Notes under the pieces: generated by a model
Seen by the model: only the letters and a program-made list of their open reading frames with translations
What the model was told of the DNA's origin: nothing
Database searches by the model: none
Position numbers and translations under genes: made by a program
Shown here: positions 34,522 to 48,122 of the stretch, piece by piece
Layout of the letters: the number at the start of each line of letters is the position of its first letter
How positions within the stretch are numbered: position 1 is the first letter of the stretch
From: Acidimicrobiaceae bacterium
GTDB taxonomy: Bacteria > Actinomycetota > Acidimicrobiia > Acidimicrobiales > RAAP-2
Reading direction: 5' to 3'
NCBI GenBank assembly: GCA_003155135.1
Contig: PMFN01000047.1
Location: 20,619 to 84,618, forward strand
Length of the DNA stretch: 64,000 nucleotides

Positions 34522-35379
34522 TCAGCGCTTGTGATAGTCGTAGAAGCCCTCGCCTGACTTGCGGCCGTAGAGCTCGGCGCTCACCATGCGGCGCAGGAGC
34601 GGCACCGCGGCGTAGTTGGGGTCGCGGAACTCGTCGTAGAGGGCGTCGAGGATGGCGAGGGACGTGTCGAGGCCGACCAGGTCCAAGAGGGCGAAGGGGC
34701 CCATCGGGAACCCGCAGCCCCCCTTCATGGCGGCGTCGATGCCCTCTTTGCTCGCCACGCCCTGCTCGAGGAGGCGAACGGCGTTGTTGAGATAGGGGAA
34801 CAGCAGGGCGTTCACGATGAAGCCCGCCTGGTCCTTCACCTCGACTGGCTCCTTGCCGCAGGTCTCGGCGAAGGCAAGGGCGGCGGCCATCGTCTCGGGC
34901 GAGGCGGTGATGGGCCGCACGATCTCGACCAGCGTCATGACCGGGGCGGGGTTGAAGAAGTGGATCCCGCACACCTTGTCGGGCCGGCCGGTCTCCATGG
35001 CCAGCTCGACGACGGGGAGCGTCGACGTGTTCGAGGCCAAGATGGTGGCCGCCCCGCAGGTTCGGTCAAGTTCGGTGAAGAGGTGCTTCTTGACCGCCAG
35101 ATCCTCGACCACCGACTCGATGACCAGGTCGCAGTCCGCCAGGTCAGCGAGGTCGGTGGTGGCGCTCACCCGCGAGAGGACCTGGTCGCGCTCAGACTCG
35201 GTGCGCTTGCCCTTCTCCACCTGGCGGTTGAGGGATTTCTCGAGACCCGCCACCATGGCGTCGGCCGCCGACTGGCTGCGGCTGCGCAGGACCACGGTGT
35301 GGCCGCTCGAGGCGGCGACCTCTGCGATGCCCGAGCCCATGATCCCCGATCCGACAACTCCTACTCGTTCGATCGACAT
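34522..35379 (-). CDS. 3-hydroxybutyryl-CoA dehydrogenase
   Basis: 285-residue 3-hydroxyacyl-CoA dehydrogenase of the short, stand-alone type. The NAD-binding GVVGSGIMGSGIAEVAA opens the protein; LASNTSTLP and the catalytic His in CGIHFFNPAPVM with Glu in LVEIVRP follow; the dimerisation domain has NALLFPYLNNAVRLLE and GFPMGPFALLDLVGLD. It interconverts acetoacetyl-CoA and (S)-3-hydroxybutyryl-CoA. TAGAGT (35391-35386) is 6 nt before ATG 35379, a leaderless arrangement. Ecm follows in the same direction, tying this enzyme to the ethylmalonyl-CoA pathway, where it or an (R)-specific PhaB supplies the reduction; a crotonase is needed elsewhere. Confidence 0.93.
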   Translation of the reverse strand: MSIERVGVVGSGIMGSGIAEVAASSGHTVVLRSRSQSAADAMVAGLEKSLNRQVEKGKRTESERDQVLSRVSATTDLADLADCDLVIESVVEDLAVKKHLFTELDRTCGAATILASNTSTLPVVELAMETGRPDKVCGIHFFNPAPVMTLVEIVRPITASPETMAAALAFAETCGKEPVEVKDQAGFIVNALLFPYLNNAVRLLEQGVASKEGIDAAMKGGCGFPMGPFALLDLVGLDTSLAILDALYDEFRDPNYAAVPLLRRMVSAELYGRKSGEGFYDYHKR

Positions 35380-35468
35380 GGCCGCACTCTAATCGGCCGG
35401 ACCGGGCCATTTCCCGGCCGAGACCCTGATCGCACCGGGGGTCCGCGGCGCATGCCAGAGTGACAGAC

Positions 35469-36161
35469 ATGGTCGACGGTGCGGGGACGGTGGCGCTCAT
35501 CGGGGGTGCCGAGTGGACGGAGGGGTGCAGCTTCGACGCCGGACTGCTGGCGGCGTCGGGCTCGAGTGAGGTGGTCGTGCTGCCGACAGCCGCGGCCTAC
35601 GCCCACCCCGAGCGCCGAGTGCTTGCGGCGGCCGAGTGGTTCGCCGACCTCGGTGCGCAGGTGGAAGGGGTCATGGTGCTGGGTCGCCCCGACGCCGAGG
35701 ACCCCGGCATCGCCGCCATCGTGGCCGCCGCCCGCTTCATCTACATCCCGGGGGGCTCCTCACTCCACGCGCGCTCCGTGCTGAAGGGCTCGTTGGTCTT
35801 CGACGCCGTGCTCGCCGCGTACGCGAGCGGCGCCGTGGTGGCCGGCTCCGGGGGTGGGGCGATGGTGCTCACCGACCCGATGGTCGATCCCCGCGGCGGG
35901 GCGCTGACCGTCGGGCTCGGGTTGGTCGGCGACGTGGCGGTCATCTCGCACTTCGGCGATCCCGAGGAGGACACGCACGGCGAGAAGCTCCACCGTTCGG
36001 TGGTCCTCGCCCCCGACGGGTTGGCGGTGGCCGGCATCCCCGAGCGCACCGCGCTCATCCGCGACCCGCACGGGGCGTGGCGAACCGAAGGTGCGGGAAC
36101 CGTCAGCGTCTTCATGGGCGGCAAGGCCGCGCCCGGAGGACTCGACGCGCTGCCCGGTTGA
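35469..36161 (+). CDS. Peptidase S51/cyanophycinase-like protein, nucleophile apparently lost
   Basis: 230-residue class I glutamine amidotransferase-like fold of the dipeptidase E/cyanophycinase group. Opening GTVALIGGAEW, VVVLPTAAAYAHPERRV and FIYIPGGSSLHARSVL fit the family. At the nucleophile elbow, where peptidases have G-T/A-S-A-G-A, this protein reads VVAGSGGGAMVL, so the serine is replaced by Gly or displaced by one residue. It may therefore be a non-catalytic binding protein. ATG 35469 has CAGAGT 7 nt upstream; GTG 35460 is an alternative start. It is convergent with the cyclophilin gene 20 nt away. Confidence 0.7.
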   Translation: MVDGAGTVALIGGAEWTEGCSFDAGLLAASGSSEVVVLPTAAAYAHPERRVLAAAEWFADLGAQVEGVMVLGRPDAEDPGIAAIVAAARFIYIPGGSSLHARSVLKGSLVFDAVLAAYASGAVVAGSGGGAMVLTDPMVDPRGGALTVGLGLVGDVAVISHFGDPEEDTHGEKLHRSVVLAPDGLAVAGIPERTALIRDPHGAWRTEGAGTVSVFMGGKAAPGGLDALPG

Positions 36162-36181
36162 CCTCGGCGCCGGTCCGAGGC

Positions 36182-36739
36182 TCAGTTCGCTTCGGCGATG
36201 GTGACCGACTCGATGACGACGTCCTCGTTCGGCTTGCCCGAGCGGGTGCCAACGGCGTCGATGGCGGCGACCACGTCACCGCCCGAGACGACCGACCCGA
36301 AGAGCGCGTAGCTGGGGGGCAGCTGGGCGCCGTCGGAGCCCGAGATTATGAAGAACTGGCTGCCGTTTGTGTTTGGCCCAGCATTGGCCATGGCGAGGGA
36401 GCCGATCTGGTAGCGGCCAGGCTTGGGCAGCTCGTCGGCAAAGCGGTAGCCGGGACCCCCTCGGCCGGTCCCGTCGGGGTCGCCCCCCTGGAGCACGAAG
36501 CCCGGGATGATCCGGTGGAAGACGATGCCGTCGTAGTAGTGGTAGCGGGCCAGGAACACGAAGTTGTTGACCGTCTTCGGTGCGCCGAGCGCGTCGAGGG
36601 CTATGACGATGGTGCCCTTGGATGTGGTCATCGTGGCCGTGTAGCGCTTGGCCGGGTCGATGCACATCGGTGGCTCGGCGTCGAACTTCCGACGCTGGGG
36701 GCTCGAGCCGTCGGCAGCCGGGCAGTCTTCGGTGGCCAT
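36182..36739 (-). CDS. Peptidyl-prolyl cis-trans isomerase (cyclophilin), cytoplasmic
   Basis: 185-residue cyclophilin-type isomerase. Core motifs: IVFHRIIPGFVLQGGDPDGTGRGGPGY with the catalytic Arg, SLAMANAGPNTNGSQFFI, and YALFGSVVSGGDVV. No signal peptide; a short N-terminal segment with two cysteines (EDCPAADG, PPMCIDP) precedes the domain. It catalyses proline isomerisation in folding proteins. ATG 36739 has AAGGAG upstream. It lies 52 nt downstream of a second, membrane-anchored cyclophilin gene in the same direction, and the two are probably cotranscribed duplicates. Confidence 0.92.
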   Translation of the reverse strand: MATEDCPAADGSSPQRRKFDAEPPMCIDPAKRYTATMTTSKGTIVIALDALGAPKTVNNFVFLARYHYYDGIVFHRIIPGFVLQGGDPDGTGRGGPGYRFADELPKPGRYQIGSLAMANAGPNTNGSQFFIISGSDGAQLPPSYALFGSVVSGGDVVAAIDAVGTRSGKPNEDVVIESVTIAEAN

Positions 36740-36791
36740 GGTGATGCTCCTTTCGCCGCTCCGCACGGAGCGAGCGGGTTGTGATTCGAAC

Positions 36792-37664
36792 CTAGGACTC
36801 GCTGATGGTGACCGAGAGGATTCGCTGGGTCACCTTGGGCGGTACCCCGCTGTTGGCGGAGTTGCCCTCACTGTTGATGGTGTTCACCACGTCCATGCCT
36901 GCGGTCACCTGCCCGAACAGCGAGTAGGTGGGCGAGAGCGTCTCACCGCTGCTCCCAGCCACGATGAACCACTGGCTCCCGCCCGTGTTGGCCGAGCCGG
37001 TGTTGGCCATGGCGACCGACCCGAGGGGGTACTGCGGGCTGGCGGTCTTCGGCAGCTCGTCGGTGATGGTGTAGCCCGGGCCACCGGTGCCGGTGCCGGT
37101 GGGGTCACCCGTCTGGTCGACGAAGCCCGGGATGACCCGGTGGAAGATCACACAGTGGTAGAAGCCCTTCTGGGCAAGGAAGACGAAGTTGTTGACGGAG
37201 ATCGGTGTGTTCTTGGCGTCCAGGGTGATGACAAAGGTGCCGGCCGTGGTGGCGACCGTCGCCGTGTAGGTCTTCGAGGCGTCGATCGTCATGGGCGGTG
37301 CGCTCGTCCAGGTAAGCGTGTTGACCCTCGTCGAGGTGCTGGCCGGGCAGCCGGCGGCGACCGCCTTGGCGTTCGCCTGCGACTGGAGGGCAGCGGCACT
37401 GCCCGTCGCCGAGGCCGTCGTCGAGGTCGTCGAGGCTGCGGTGGTGCTCGTGGTCGATCCCGCCTTCGTCGTGGTCGTCGTCGAGGTTGTGGTCTTCGAC
37501 GACGAGCCACGGGTGATCAGGTAGACCGAGCCGACGACGACTATGGCGATGCCGCCGATGATCGCCGAGCGCTTGATCAGCGAGCGTCGCTTCTCTGCCT
37601 TGCGCTGTGCCTCTTTCTTGGCGTTGCGGGCGGCCTTCTGTCGGGCTCGTTTTTCGGTTGGCAC
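36792..37664 (-). CDS. Membrane-anchored cyclophilin-type peptidyl-prolyl isomerase
   Basis: 290-residue protein. A basic N-terminus ([20 protein letters not shown]), one membrane helix ([16 protein letters not shown], about residues 35-50), then a Thr/Ser-rich low-complexity linker (about 52-90) and an extracytoplasmic cyclophilin domain with [46 protein letters not shown] and [10 protein letters not shown]. It should assist folding outside the membrane. GTG 37664 is chosen because TAGGGT (37678-37673) lies 8 nt upstream and the frame further upstream is antisense to aspartokinase. It is divergent from aspartokinase, 100 bp apart. Confidence 0.9.
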   Translation of the reverse strand: MPTEKRARQKAARNAKKEAQRKAEKRRSLIKRSAIIGGIAIVVVGSVYLITRGSSSKTTTSTTTTTKAGSTTSTTAASTTSTTASATGSAAALQSQANAKAVAAGCPASTSTRVNTLTWTSAPPMTIDASKTYTATVATTAGTFVITLDAKNTPISVNNFVFLAQKGFYHCVIFHRVIPGFVDQTGDPTGTGTGGPGYTITDELPKTASPQYPLGSVAMANTGSANTGGSQWFIVAGSSGETLSPTYSLFGQVTAGMDVVNTINSEGNSANSGVPPKVTQRILSVTISES

Positions 37665-37764
37665 GGAGCGACACCCTACTTGCCGTGCCACTGGGACAAA
37701 GTTCGGCATGCTCGCCCGGACGGGCGTGGTAGCCGGGCACGTGGCGTCTTGTATCGTCGCCGCC

Positions 37765-40058
<2,294 letters not shown>

Positions 40059-40074
40059 ACCTCTCGTCGAGGGC

Positions 40075-40884
40075 TCAGTCGGGGCCCGAGGTCCCCGGTT
40101 CCGTCCCGCCGCCGACGAGCGCTGCCATGCGGCGCGCCAAGTTGACGGCGTGATCGCCGAAGCGCTCGTAGAAGCGCGCCACCATCGCGAGCTCGATCGC
40201 CACGGGCAGGGGCATGGTGCCGGCCACCAGTTCGGCGGTGAGGGTGACGTGCAGGTCGTCAAGCTCGTCGTCGAGGTCCTCCACGTGCAGCGCCGTATCC
40301 ACCGACCGCGCCGCGAAGGTATCGGCGGTCTCTCGCCAGATCGAGGCCGCCACCTCGCCCATGCGCTCCACGAGGCCGCGGCTGCGAGCGGACATCTCCG
40401 CGCCGAGCCCCCGGGCGGCCCGTCGGGCGATGTGCTCGGCGAGGTCCCCGTTGCGCTCGAGGTCGGGCATCATCCGCAGCACCGCTACGAGCTCCTGGCG
40501 CTCCTGTCGGGTGGTGTCGCCCTCAACCAGCTCGTCCTGGGCCAGAACCGCGATGCGATGCGTCAGCACGTCGACCATCTCGTCGCCGCGCACGAGCTCC
40601 TTCGCTGCCTCGCGGTCCCCGGCCAACAACGCGTGGGTGGCACCGGCGATGGCCTCACCGACCAGGGCGAAGACCCGCACGAACAGGCGGTCGATCTCGT
40701 GGAGGGCAGCCGAAGGCGGTTCGTGGAGCTCGACCACGATCCCCGGCAGCGTCGCCATCCCGAGGGGTGGCCGCTCTGACCAGGGAGAAGTCGGCTCGGG
40801 GGCAAGCGAACCCTCTTCGGGGCCACCGCCCTCGTCGGCCGCGCCGCCGGCGCTCCGCCGCCCTGGCCCGAGCTTGAATCCCAT
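40075..40884 (-). CDS. phoU: PhoU-family phosphate regulator
   Basis: 269-residue PhoU. Two tandem three-helix bundles are visible, each with the conserved metal-binding pattern (DRLFVRVFALV...EMVDVLTHRI, LRMMPDLERNGDLAEHIAR, then AMVARFYERFGDHAVNLARRM). PhoU damps Pst transport and PhoR signalling. An N-terminal extension of about 45 residues, rich in Gly and Pro, is unusual. TACCCT (40896-40891) lies 6 nt before ATG 40884. It is separated from pstB by about 40 kb, though in many bacteria phoU sits beside the pst operon. Confidence 0.92.
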   Translation of the reverse strand: MGFKLGPGRRSAGGAADEGGGPEEGSLAPEPTSPWSERPPLGMATLPGIVVELHEPPSAALHEIDRLFVRVFALVGEAIAGATHALLAGDREAAKELVRGDEMVDVLTHRIAVLAQDELVEGDTTRQERQELVAVLRMMPDLERNGDLAEHIARRAARGLGAEMSARSRGLVERMGEVAASIWRETADTFAARSVDTALHVEDLDDELDDLHVTLTAELVAGTMPLPVAIELAMVARFYERFGDHAVNLARRMAALVGGGTEPGTSGPD

Positions 40885-40965
40885 GGGTCAAGGGTACCGG
40901 GTCGGTGCCCTGCGCACTCGGGGGTTCCCCGTTGGCGTGACACCCCCCCGATACGCTCGGGCGCA

Positions 40966-41013
40966 ATGACCCGACACCACAGCTACCGTCGCCTCGGGGC
41001 GACCACCCCATGA
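40966..41013 (+). CDS. Possible 15-codon leader peptide overlapping rmuC
   Basis: ATG 40966 opens a 15-codon frame (MTRHHSYRRLGATTP) whose TGA (41011-41013) overlaps the rmuC start in ATGATG. TACGCT (40952-40957) lies 8 nt before this ATG, the same leaderless spacing as at larger genes here. rmuC itself has no ribosome-binding site, so ribosomes finishing the leader could reinitiate on it. The frame is too short to judge by coding bias; the promoter and overlap are the only evidence. Confidence 0.45.
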   Translation: MTRHHSYRRLGATTP

Positions 41014-42489
41014 TGTTCGCCCTCCTCGGGTTGGCCATCGGGCTGCTCGCCGGCCTCGCCGTCGGGTGGGCCCTGCGCAGCCGAGGCGTGGCCGACGCCA
41101 TGGCCGACAGCCAGACCTCGGCGGCCCGACTCGACGATGCACACGCCCAGATCACCCGGCTGGAGGCGCAACTCGCGGCTGCGGACGCGCAGCTCGCAGG
41201 AGCCATGGCGGACCTCGCCAGCTCCGGGACCGAGGTTGGCCTGCTCCGGCGCGCCGCCGAGGAGCGCAGCGCAGCGGTGGACCAGGAGCTCCAGCGCATG
41301 ACCGGCGCCTTCGCCGAGCTGTCGTCCCGTGCACTGGCGGCCAACACCGAGCAGTTCCTCTCCCTCGCCGACACCCGGCTAAAGGAGGCCCACCAGGCAG
41401 CCCAAGGCGACCTGGCCCAGCGCCAGGCGGCGATCACGCAGCTGCTCGTGCCGCTCCAGGAGACCCTGACCAAGTACGAGCAGGGCCTCCGCCAGCTCGA
41501 GCTCGACCGAAAAGGTGCCTACGTAGGGCTGACCGAGCAGGTGAAGGCGCTCAACTCCTCCCAGGAGCAACTCCAAAAAGAGACCCGCAACCTGGTCGGT
41601 GCGTTGCGCTCCCCCCAGACGCGGGGCCGTTGGGGCGAGATGCAGTTGCGCCGCGTCGTCGAGATGGCGGGGATGCTCTCGCACTGCGACTTCGACGAGC
41701 AGGTGTCGACCAGCACCGACGCGGGGCGCTTCCGCCCCGACCTCGTTGTCCACTTGCCCGGCGGCGCCCAGGTCGTCGTCGACGCGAAGGTGCCCCTCGA
41801 TGCCTTCCTCCGGGCGGCCGAAGCGGACGACGACGAGACGAGGAAGCTCGCCTATGTGGCGCACGCCCGCCAGCTCCGCACGCATGTGGACCAGCTGGCG
41901 AAGAAGGAGTACTGGAACCAGTTCGACCCATCGCCCGAGTTCGTGGTGGCCTTCGTGCCGGGAGACCCGCTCCTCGCTGCCGCCTTCGAACACGACCCAG
42001 CGCTGATCGAGCACGCCATGGCCTCCCGCGTGCTGTTGACCACCCCGACCACGCTCATCGCGCTGCTCCGGACCGTCGCCTACGGCTGGCAGCAGGAGGA
42101 CCTGGCGGCGAACGCTCGCGAGGTCCAACGCCAGGGGGCCGAGCTCTACGAGCGGCTGCGGGTCCTGGGCGGGCACCTTTCGAAGCTCCAACGCCATCTG
42201 AGCGGGAGCGTCGAGGCCTTCAACGATGCGGTCGGCTCCATCGAGTCACGCGTACTCGTCACGGCGCGCCGATTTCCCGACCTCGGCGTCGTGGGCCATG
42301 GCGCAAAGGAGATCGACGAGGTGCGCCCGGTCGTGGCGGTTCCCCGGCACCTCCAGGCACCCGAGCTCCTCGGCGGAGCAGACCTCGACGAGGTCCCCGA
42401 ACCACTGGCGCTGTTGTCACTTCCGGGAGGGGCCGACCCTGTCGCAGGCAACGAAGCGGACGGCTTCAGCGACGCCGCAGGCTCCGACG

Positions 42490-42497
<8 letters not shown>
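41010..42497 (+). CDS. rmuC: DNA recombination protein RmuC
   Basis: 495-residue RmuC family protein. One N-terminal membrane helix (FALLGLAIGLLAGLAVGWAL) is followed by a long coiled coil (about residues 30-190). The nuclease-like RmuC core then has RGRWGEMQLRRVVEMAGMLSHCDFDEQ, RPDLVVHLPGGAQVVVDAKVPLDAF and YWNQFDPSPEFVVAFVPGDPLL, with VVDAKVP as the PD-(D/E)XK-like motif. RmuC limits inversion between short repeats. The last 90 residues form an acidic, poorly conserved tail. ATG 41010 or 41013 cannot be separated; neither has a Shine-Dalgarno, and the start overlaps the stop of a short leader frame. Confidence 0.92.
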
Positions 42498-43946
<1,449 letters not shown>

Positions 43947-44074
43947 CCGCCGGACGTGCGCGGCGATTGCCGTGCACGTCGCCTCGGGACTGAGACCGGC
44001 GAACAGCCCGCCCCGGCCGACGATCCGCTGCCCGATCGCCGCTCCTTCAGCAGCGGCAGTAGCGTCGCACCTCA

Positions 44075-45181
44075 ATGCCTGTATTGAAGCGCCGTCGCTC
44101 GCGCCGTCGCGCCATCGGGCCACTGGTCGCCGTCGGCATCATCGGTGCCCTGCTGCTCTTTTTGCTCATCGGGGGGATCGCCCACATCTCGTCGTCCTCG
44201 GGGCCGTTCCACGTCTCGGTCAACCGGTCCTTCGGTGCGCAGGCCACGGTCATCACGGAGCAGTCCAATGCCACGGGAGCAGCCCTCAACTCGCTGCTGG
44301 GCGACATGTCGGGACTCGCCCGGCCCGAGCTCCAGTCCCAGATGGACCAGCTGGCTGACGCCTCGGAGCGCACCGCGGACCAGGCCGATGGCCTGACGCC
44401 CCCCGCCCCGTCGCCGGACGTGGGTTCGGGGTTTGCCGCCGTCTTCGACCAGCGCGCCCAGGCGGTGGCCACGCTTCGCCACTCGATCGACGGCCTGCTC
44501 CAGATGGCGCCGCTGCCGGTCGCCGGTGCCGCGACCACCACGTCGGCCGCGGCCCCGTCGGCCCCGCTGAGCGCCGCCGCCGCCACGGCCGGGCTCAGCG
44601 CCGCAAGCGGCCTCGCAACCCGCTCGGACGCTGGGTACGCGGGGGTGCGCAGCGCCTTCGCCGCAGGAGCGGGGCACGTCCTCCTCCCGCGCTCGGTGTG
44701 GGTCGACCCGCCGGCCCAATGGGCCTCGGGTGCCCTGGCGACCGTCGTCGACGAGGTGTCGACGTCTCCCTCGCTCGCCATCGACCACCAGTTGGCGCTC
44801 ACCGCCGTGCGGCTCGACCCGGCGGTTGTGCCCTCGCCCCCGGGCTCGACGCCGGGGACCGCGGTGCTGCCCCCGACCCAGCAGCTGGTGGTGACGGTCG
44901 TGCTCACCAACCAGGGCAACGTCAACGAGCGCCCGACCACATCGCTCACGCTGCAGTCGACCAAGGGCGGCGCTCCCGTGGTGCGCACGCAGATCGCCGT
45001 CGTCGTCGCCGGCGGTGCGCGCGCTCTCGTCTTTTCGGCCCTGCCGGTCGCGTACGCGCAGACCTACACGCTGAGCGTGGTCGTGACGCCGCCGCCGGGA
45101 CAGGTGGCGGGGGCTCTTCTGAACGAGGCGCTCACGGTCTACGTCTCGCCGGGCACGCCCAAGGGCGTGCCGGCCGGCTGA
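44075..45181 (+). CDS. Membrane-anchored extracytoplasmic protein of unknown function
   Basis: 368 residues, not recognised. A strongly basic start (LKRRRSRRRA) precedes one membrane helix (GPLVAVGIIGALLLFLLIGGIA, about residues 14-36), so the rest should be outside the cell. Residues 45-165 look helical with an Ala/Thr-rich linker; the C-terminal half has a beta-rich segment (QQLVVTVVLTNQGNVNERPTTSLTLQS) resembling an Ig-like or CARDB-type domain. TAGCGT (44060-44065) lies 9 nt before ATG 44075. It lies 128 nt after sqdB and 54 nt before citrate synthase in the same direction; no functional link is evident. Confidence 0.75.
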   Translation: MPVLKRRRSRRRAIGPLVAVGIIGALLLFLLIGGIAHISSSSGPFHVSVNRSFGAQATVITEQSNATGAALNSLLGDMSGLARPELQSQMDQLADASERTADQADGLTPPAPSPDVGSGFAAVFDQRAQAVATLRHSIDGLLQMAPLPVAGAATTTSAAAPSAPLSAAAATAGLSAASGLATRSDAGYAGVRSAFAAGAGHVLLPRSVWVDPPAQWASGALATVVDEVSTSPSLAIDHQLALTAVRLDPAVVPSPPGSTPGTAVLPPTQQLVVTVVLTNQGNVNERPTTSLTLQSTKGGAPVVRTQIAVVVAGGARALVFSALPVAYAQTYTLSVVVTPPPGQVAGALLNEALTVYVSPGTPKGVPAG

Positions 45182-45235
45182 GCGGGCCGTCCTGCGCATG
45201 TGACCGTCCGACTCGGGTGGTCGTAGGATCGGGCC

Positions 45236-46551
<1,316 letters not shown>

Positions 46552-46555
<4 letters not shown>

Positions 46556-47400
46556 GCGATCACCCGGGCGAGGCCCTCTTGGACCATCGAGACGCACAGG
46601 CGCCCTGAGCGGTCGAAGAGGAAACCTCGGGCGAGGCCCCTCGCCCCGGCTGCGATCGGCGAGTCGGAGTCGTAGAGGAGCCACTCGTCAGGCCGGCACG
46701 GCCGGTGGAACCACATGCAGTGGTCGAGGCTCGCACCCATGAAATTGGGGTCATCCCAGCGCACGGCGTGCGGGGCGAGGATGGTGTCGAAGAGCGACAG
46801 GTCCGACGCGTAGGCGATCACCGCCGCGTGCAGCAGCGGGTCGTCGGGCAGGGTGCCGTCGGCGCGCAACCACAGCCGCTGGAACGGCTCACCGCCCTCA
46901 GAGTGCTTCCAGGGAAGCCCGGCACCGATGAAGCGCTGGTCGATGGGGTGGGGTCGCTGGAACCACTCGTCGAGCTCGTCGCGCCACGGAGCGAGCCGCT
47001 CGGGGAGGGTGGGGAGGTCCTCGGGCTCGGGGACCTCGGGCATCGGGAACTGGTGGTCGAGGCCGATCTCTTCGACGTGGAACGAGGCCGACATGTTGAA
47101 GATGGCACGGCCGTGCTGGATGGCCACGACCAGCCGAGTGCTGAACGACTTGCCGTCACGGATCCGGTCGACCTCGTAGAGGATCGGCACGGTCGGGTCC
47201 CCCGGGCGCAGGAAATAGCAGTGCAGCGAGTGGACGAGGCCATTGTCCACGGTGCGGCCGGCGGCCATCAGGGCCTGGCCGGCCACCTGGCCGCCAAAGA
47301 CCCGCTGGCGCTCCTCGTCGGGCTGCTCGCCCCGGAAGATGTTGACCTCGATGGCCTCGAGATCGAGGAGGCGGACGAGGAAGTCGAGCGATTCGGTCAC
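46552..47400 (-). CDS. tesB: Acyl-CoA thioesterase II (TesB family)
   Basis: 282-residue double hot-dog thioesterase, the usual TesB length. N-terminal FLVRLLDLEAIEVNIFRGEQPDEERQRVFGGQVAGQALMAAGRTV, HSLHCYFLRPGDPTVPILYEVDRIRDGKSF and the C-terminal FMGASLDHCMWFHRP with ARGFLFDRSGRLCVSMVQEGL are characteristic. It hydrolyses medium- and long-chain acyl-CoA. GTG 47400 is chosen as the first in-frame start before the homology; GATCAT lies 6 nt upstream, a weak match to the leaderless hexamer. It overlaps the convergent citrate synthase stop by 4 nt. Confidence 0.9.
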
Positions 47401-47586
47401 CCGGCCATGATCGCAGGGATGGGCGAGGGTGGGCGAAATAGTCCGAGCAGCCTGGTGTGCGGGCCCCGCAGCGTCTCGCCACCTGCCCACGGGGCGCCAG
47501 GAGGACGTGCCAACGGCCCCCGATCCACAGCCCGTATGCAGGCCCTGCCCAGGTTGGGCCCAGGAGCCCTGTCTAGAATGCGACCG

Positions 47587-48096
47587 ATGCTGACGCGCGC
47601 TGAGCGCCTCTGGGCGTGGCTGCACACGCACGAAGGCAAGAAAATCTTCCGCTACACGATGGTCTCGGTCATCTCGACGGTCGTGAGTTTCGTGGTCCTT
47701 TTCCTCGTCTACGGCGTTTTCCAGTGGTGGACCGAGGTGCCGAGCGCCATCTTCGCCAACAGCGTGGCCGCGTTCCCCTCCTACTGGCTGAACCGGAACT
47801 GGGCGTGGGGCAAGAGTGGTCGCTCGCACCTGATGAAAGAGGTCGTCCCCTTCTGGGTGATGGCGGTCATCGGGATCGCGTTCTCGATCGTCGGCGCGTC
47901 GGTCGCCCGCCACATCGGCACCGAACACCACCTGTCGCACACCGAGCAGACGGCGGTCGTGCTGGCTGCGAACTTCTTGTCGTTCGCCATCTTCTGGGTG
48001 CTCAAGCTGTTCTTCTTCAACAAGATGTTCAAGACCGACGAACTCGACGAGATCGAAGAGCACCTCGAGACCGAGGAGCACGCCGAGGCGACCTGA
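47587..48096 (+). CDS. GtrA-family membrane protein
   Basis: 169-residue protein with four predicted membrane helices (about residues 20-45, 52-70, 87-110 and 120-142) in the GtrA pattern: FRYTMVSVISTVVSFVVLFLVYG, FANSVAAFPSYWLNRNWAWGK, VVLAANFLSFAIFWVLKLFFFNKMF. GtrA proteins are thought to assist transfer of lipid-linked sugars across the membrane; the exact role here is unknown. An acidic tail ends the protein. TAGAAT (47574-47579) lies 7 nt before ATG 47587, favouring it over an in-frame ATG at 47578. Confidence 0.85.
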   Translation: MLTRAERLWAWLHTHEGKKIFRYTMVSVISTVVSFVVLFLVYGVFQWWTEVPSAIFANSVAAFPSYWLNRNWAWGKSGRSHLMKEVVPFWVMAVIGIAFSIVGASVARHIGTEHHLSHTEQTAVVLAANFLSFAIFWVLKLFFFNKMFKTDELDEIEEHLETEEHAEAT

Positions 48097-48122
48097 CCGG
48101 CTGGCCAGTCCCTCAGGTCTGG

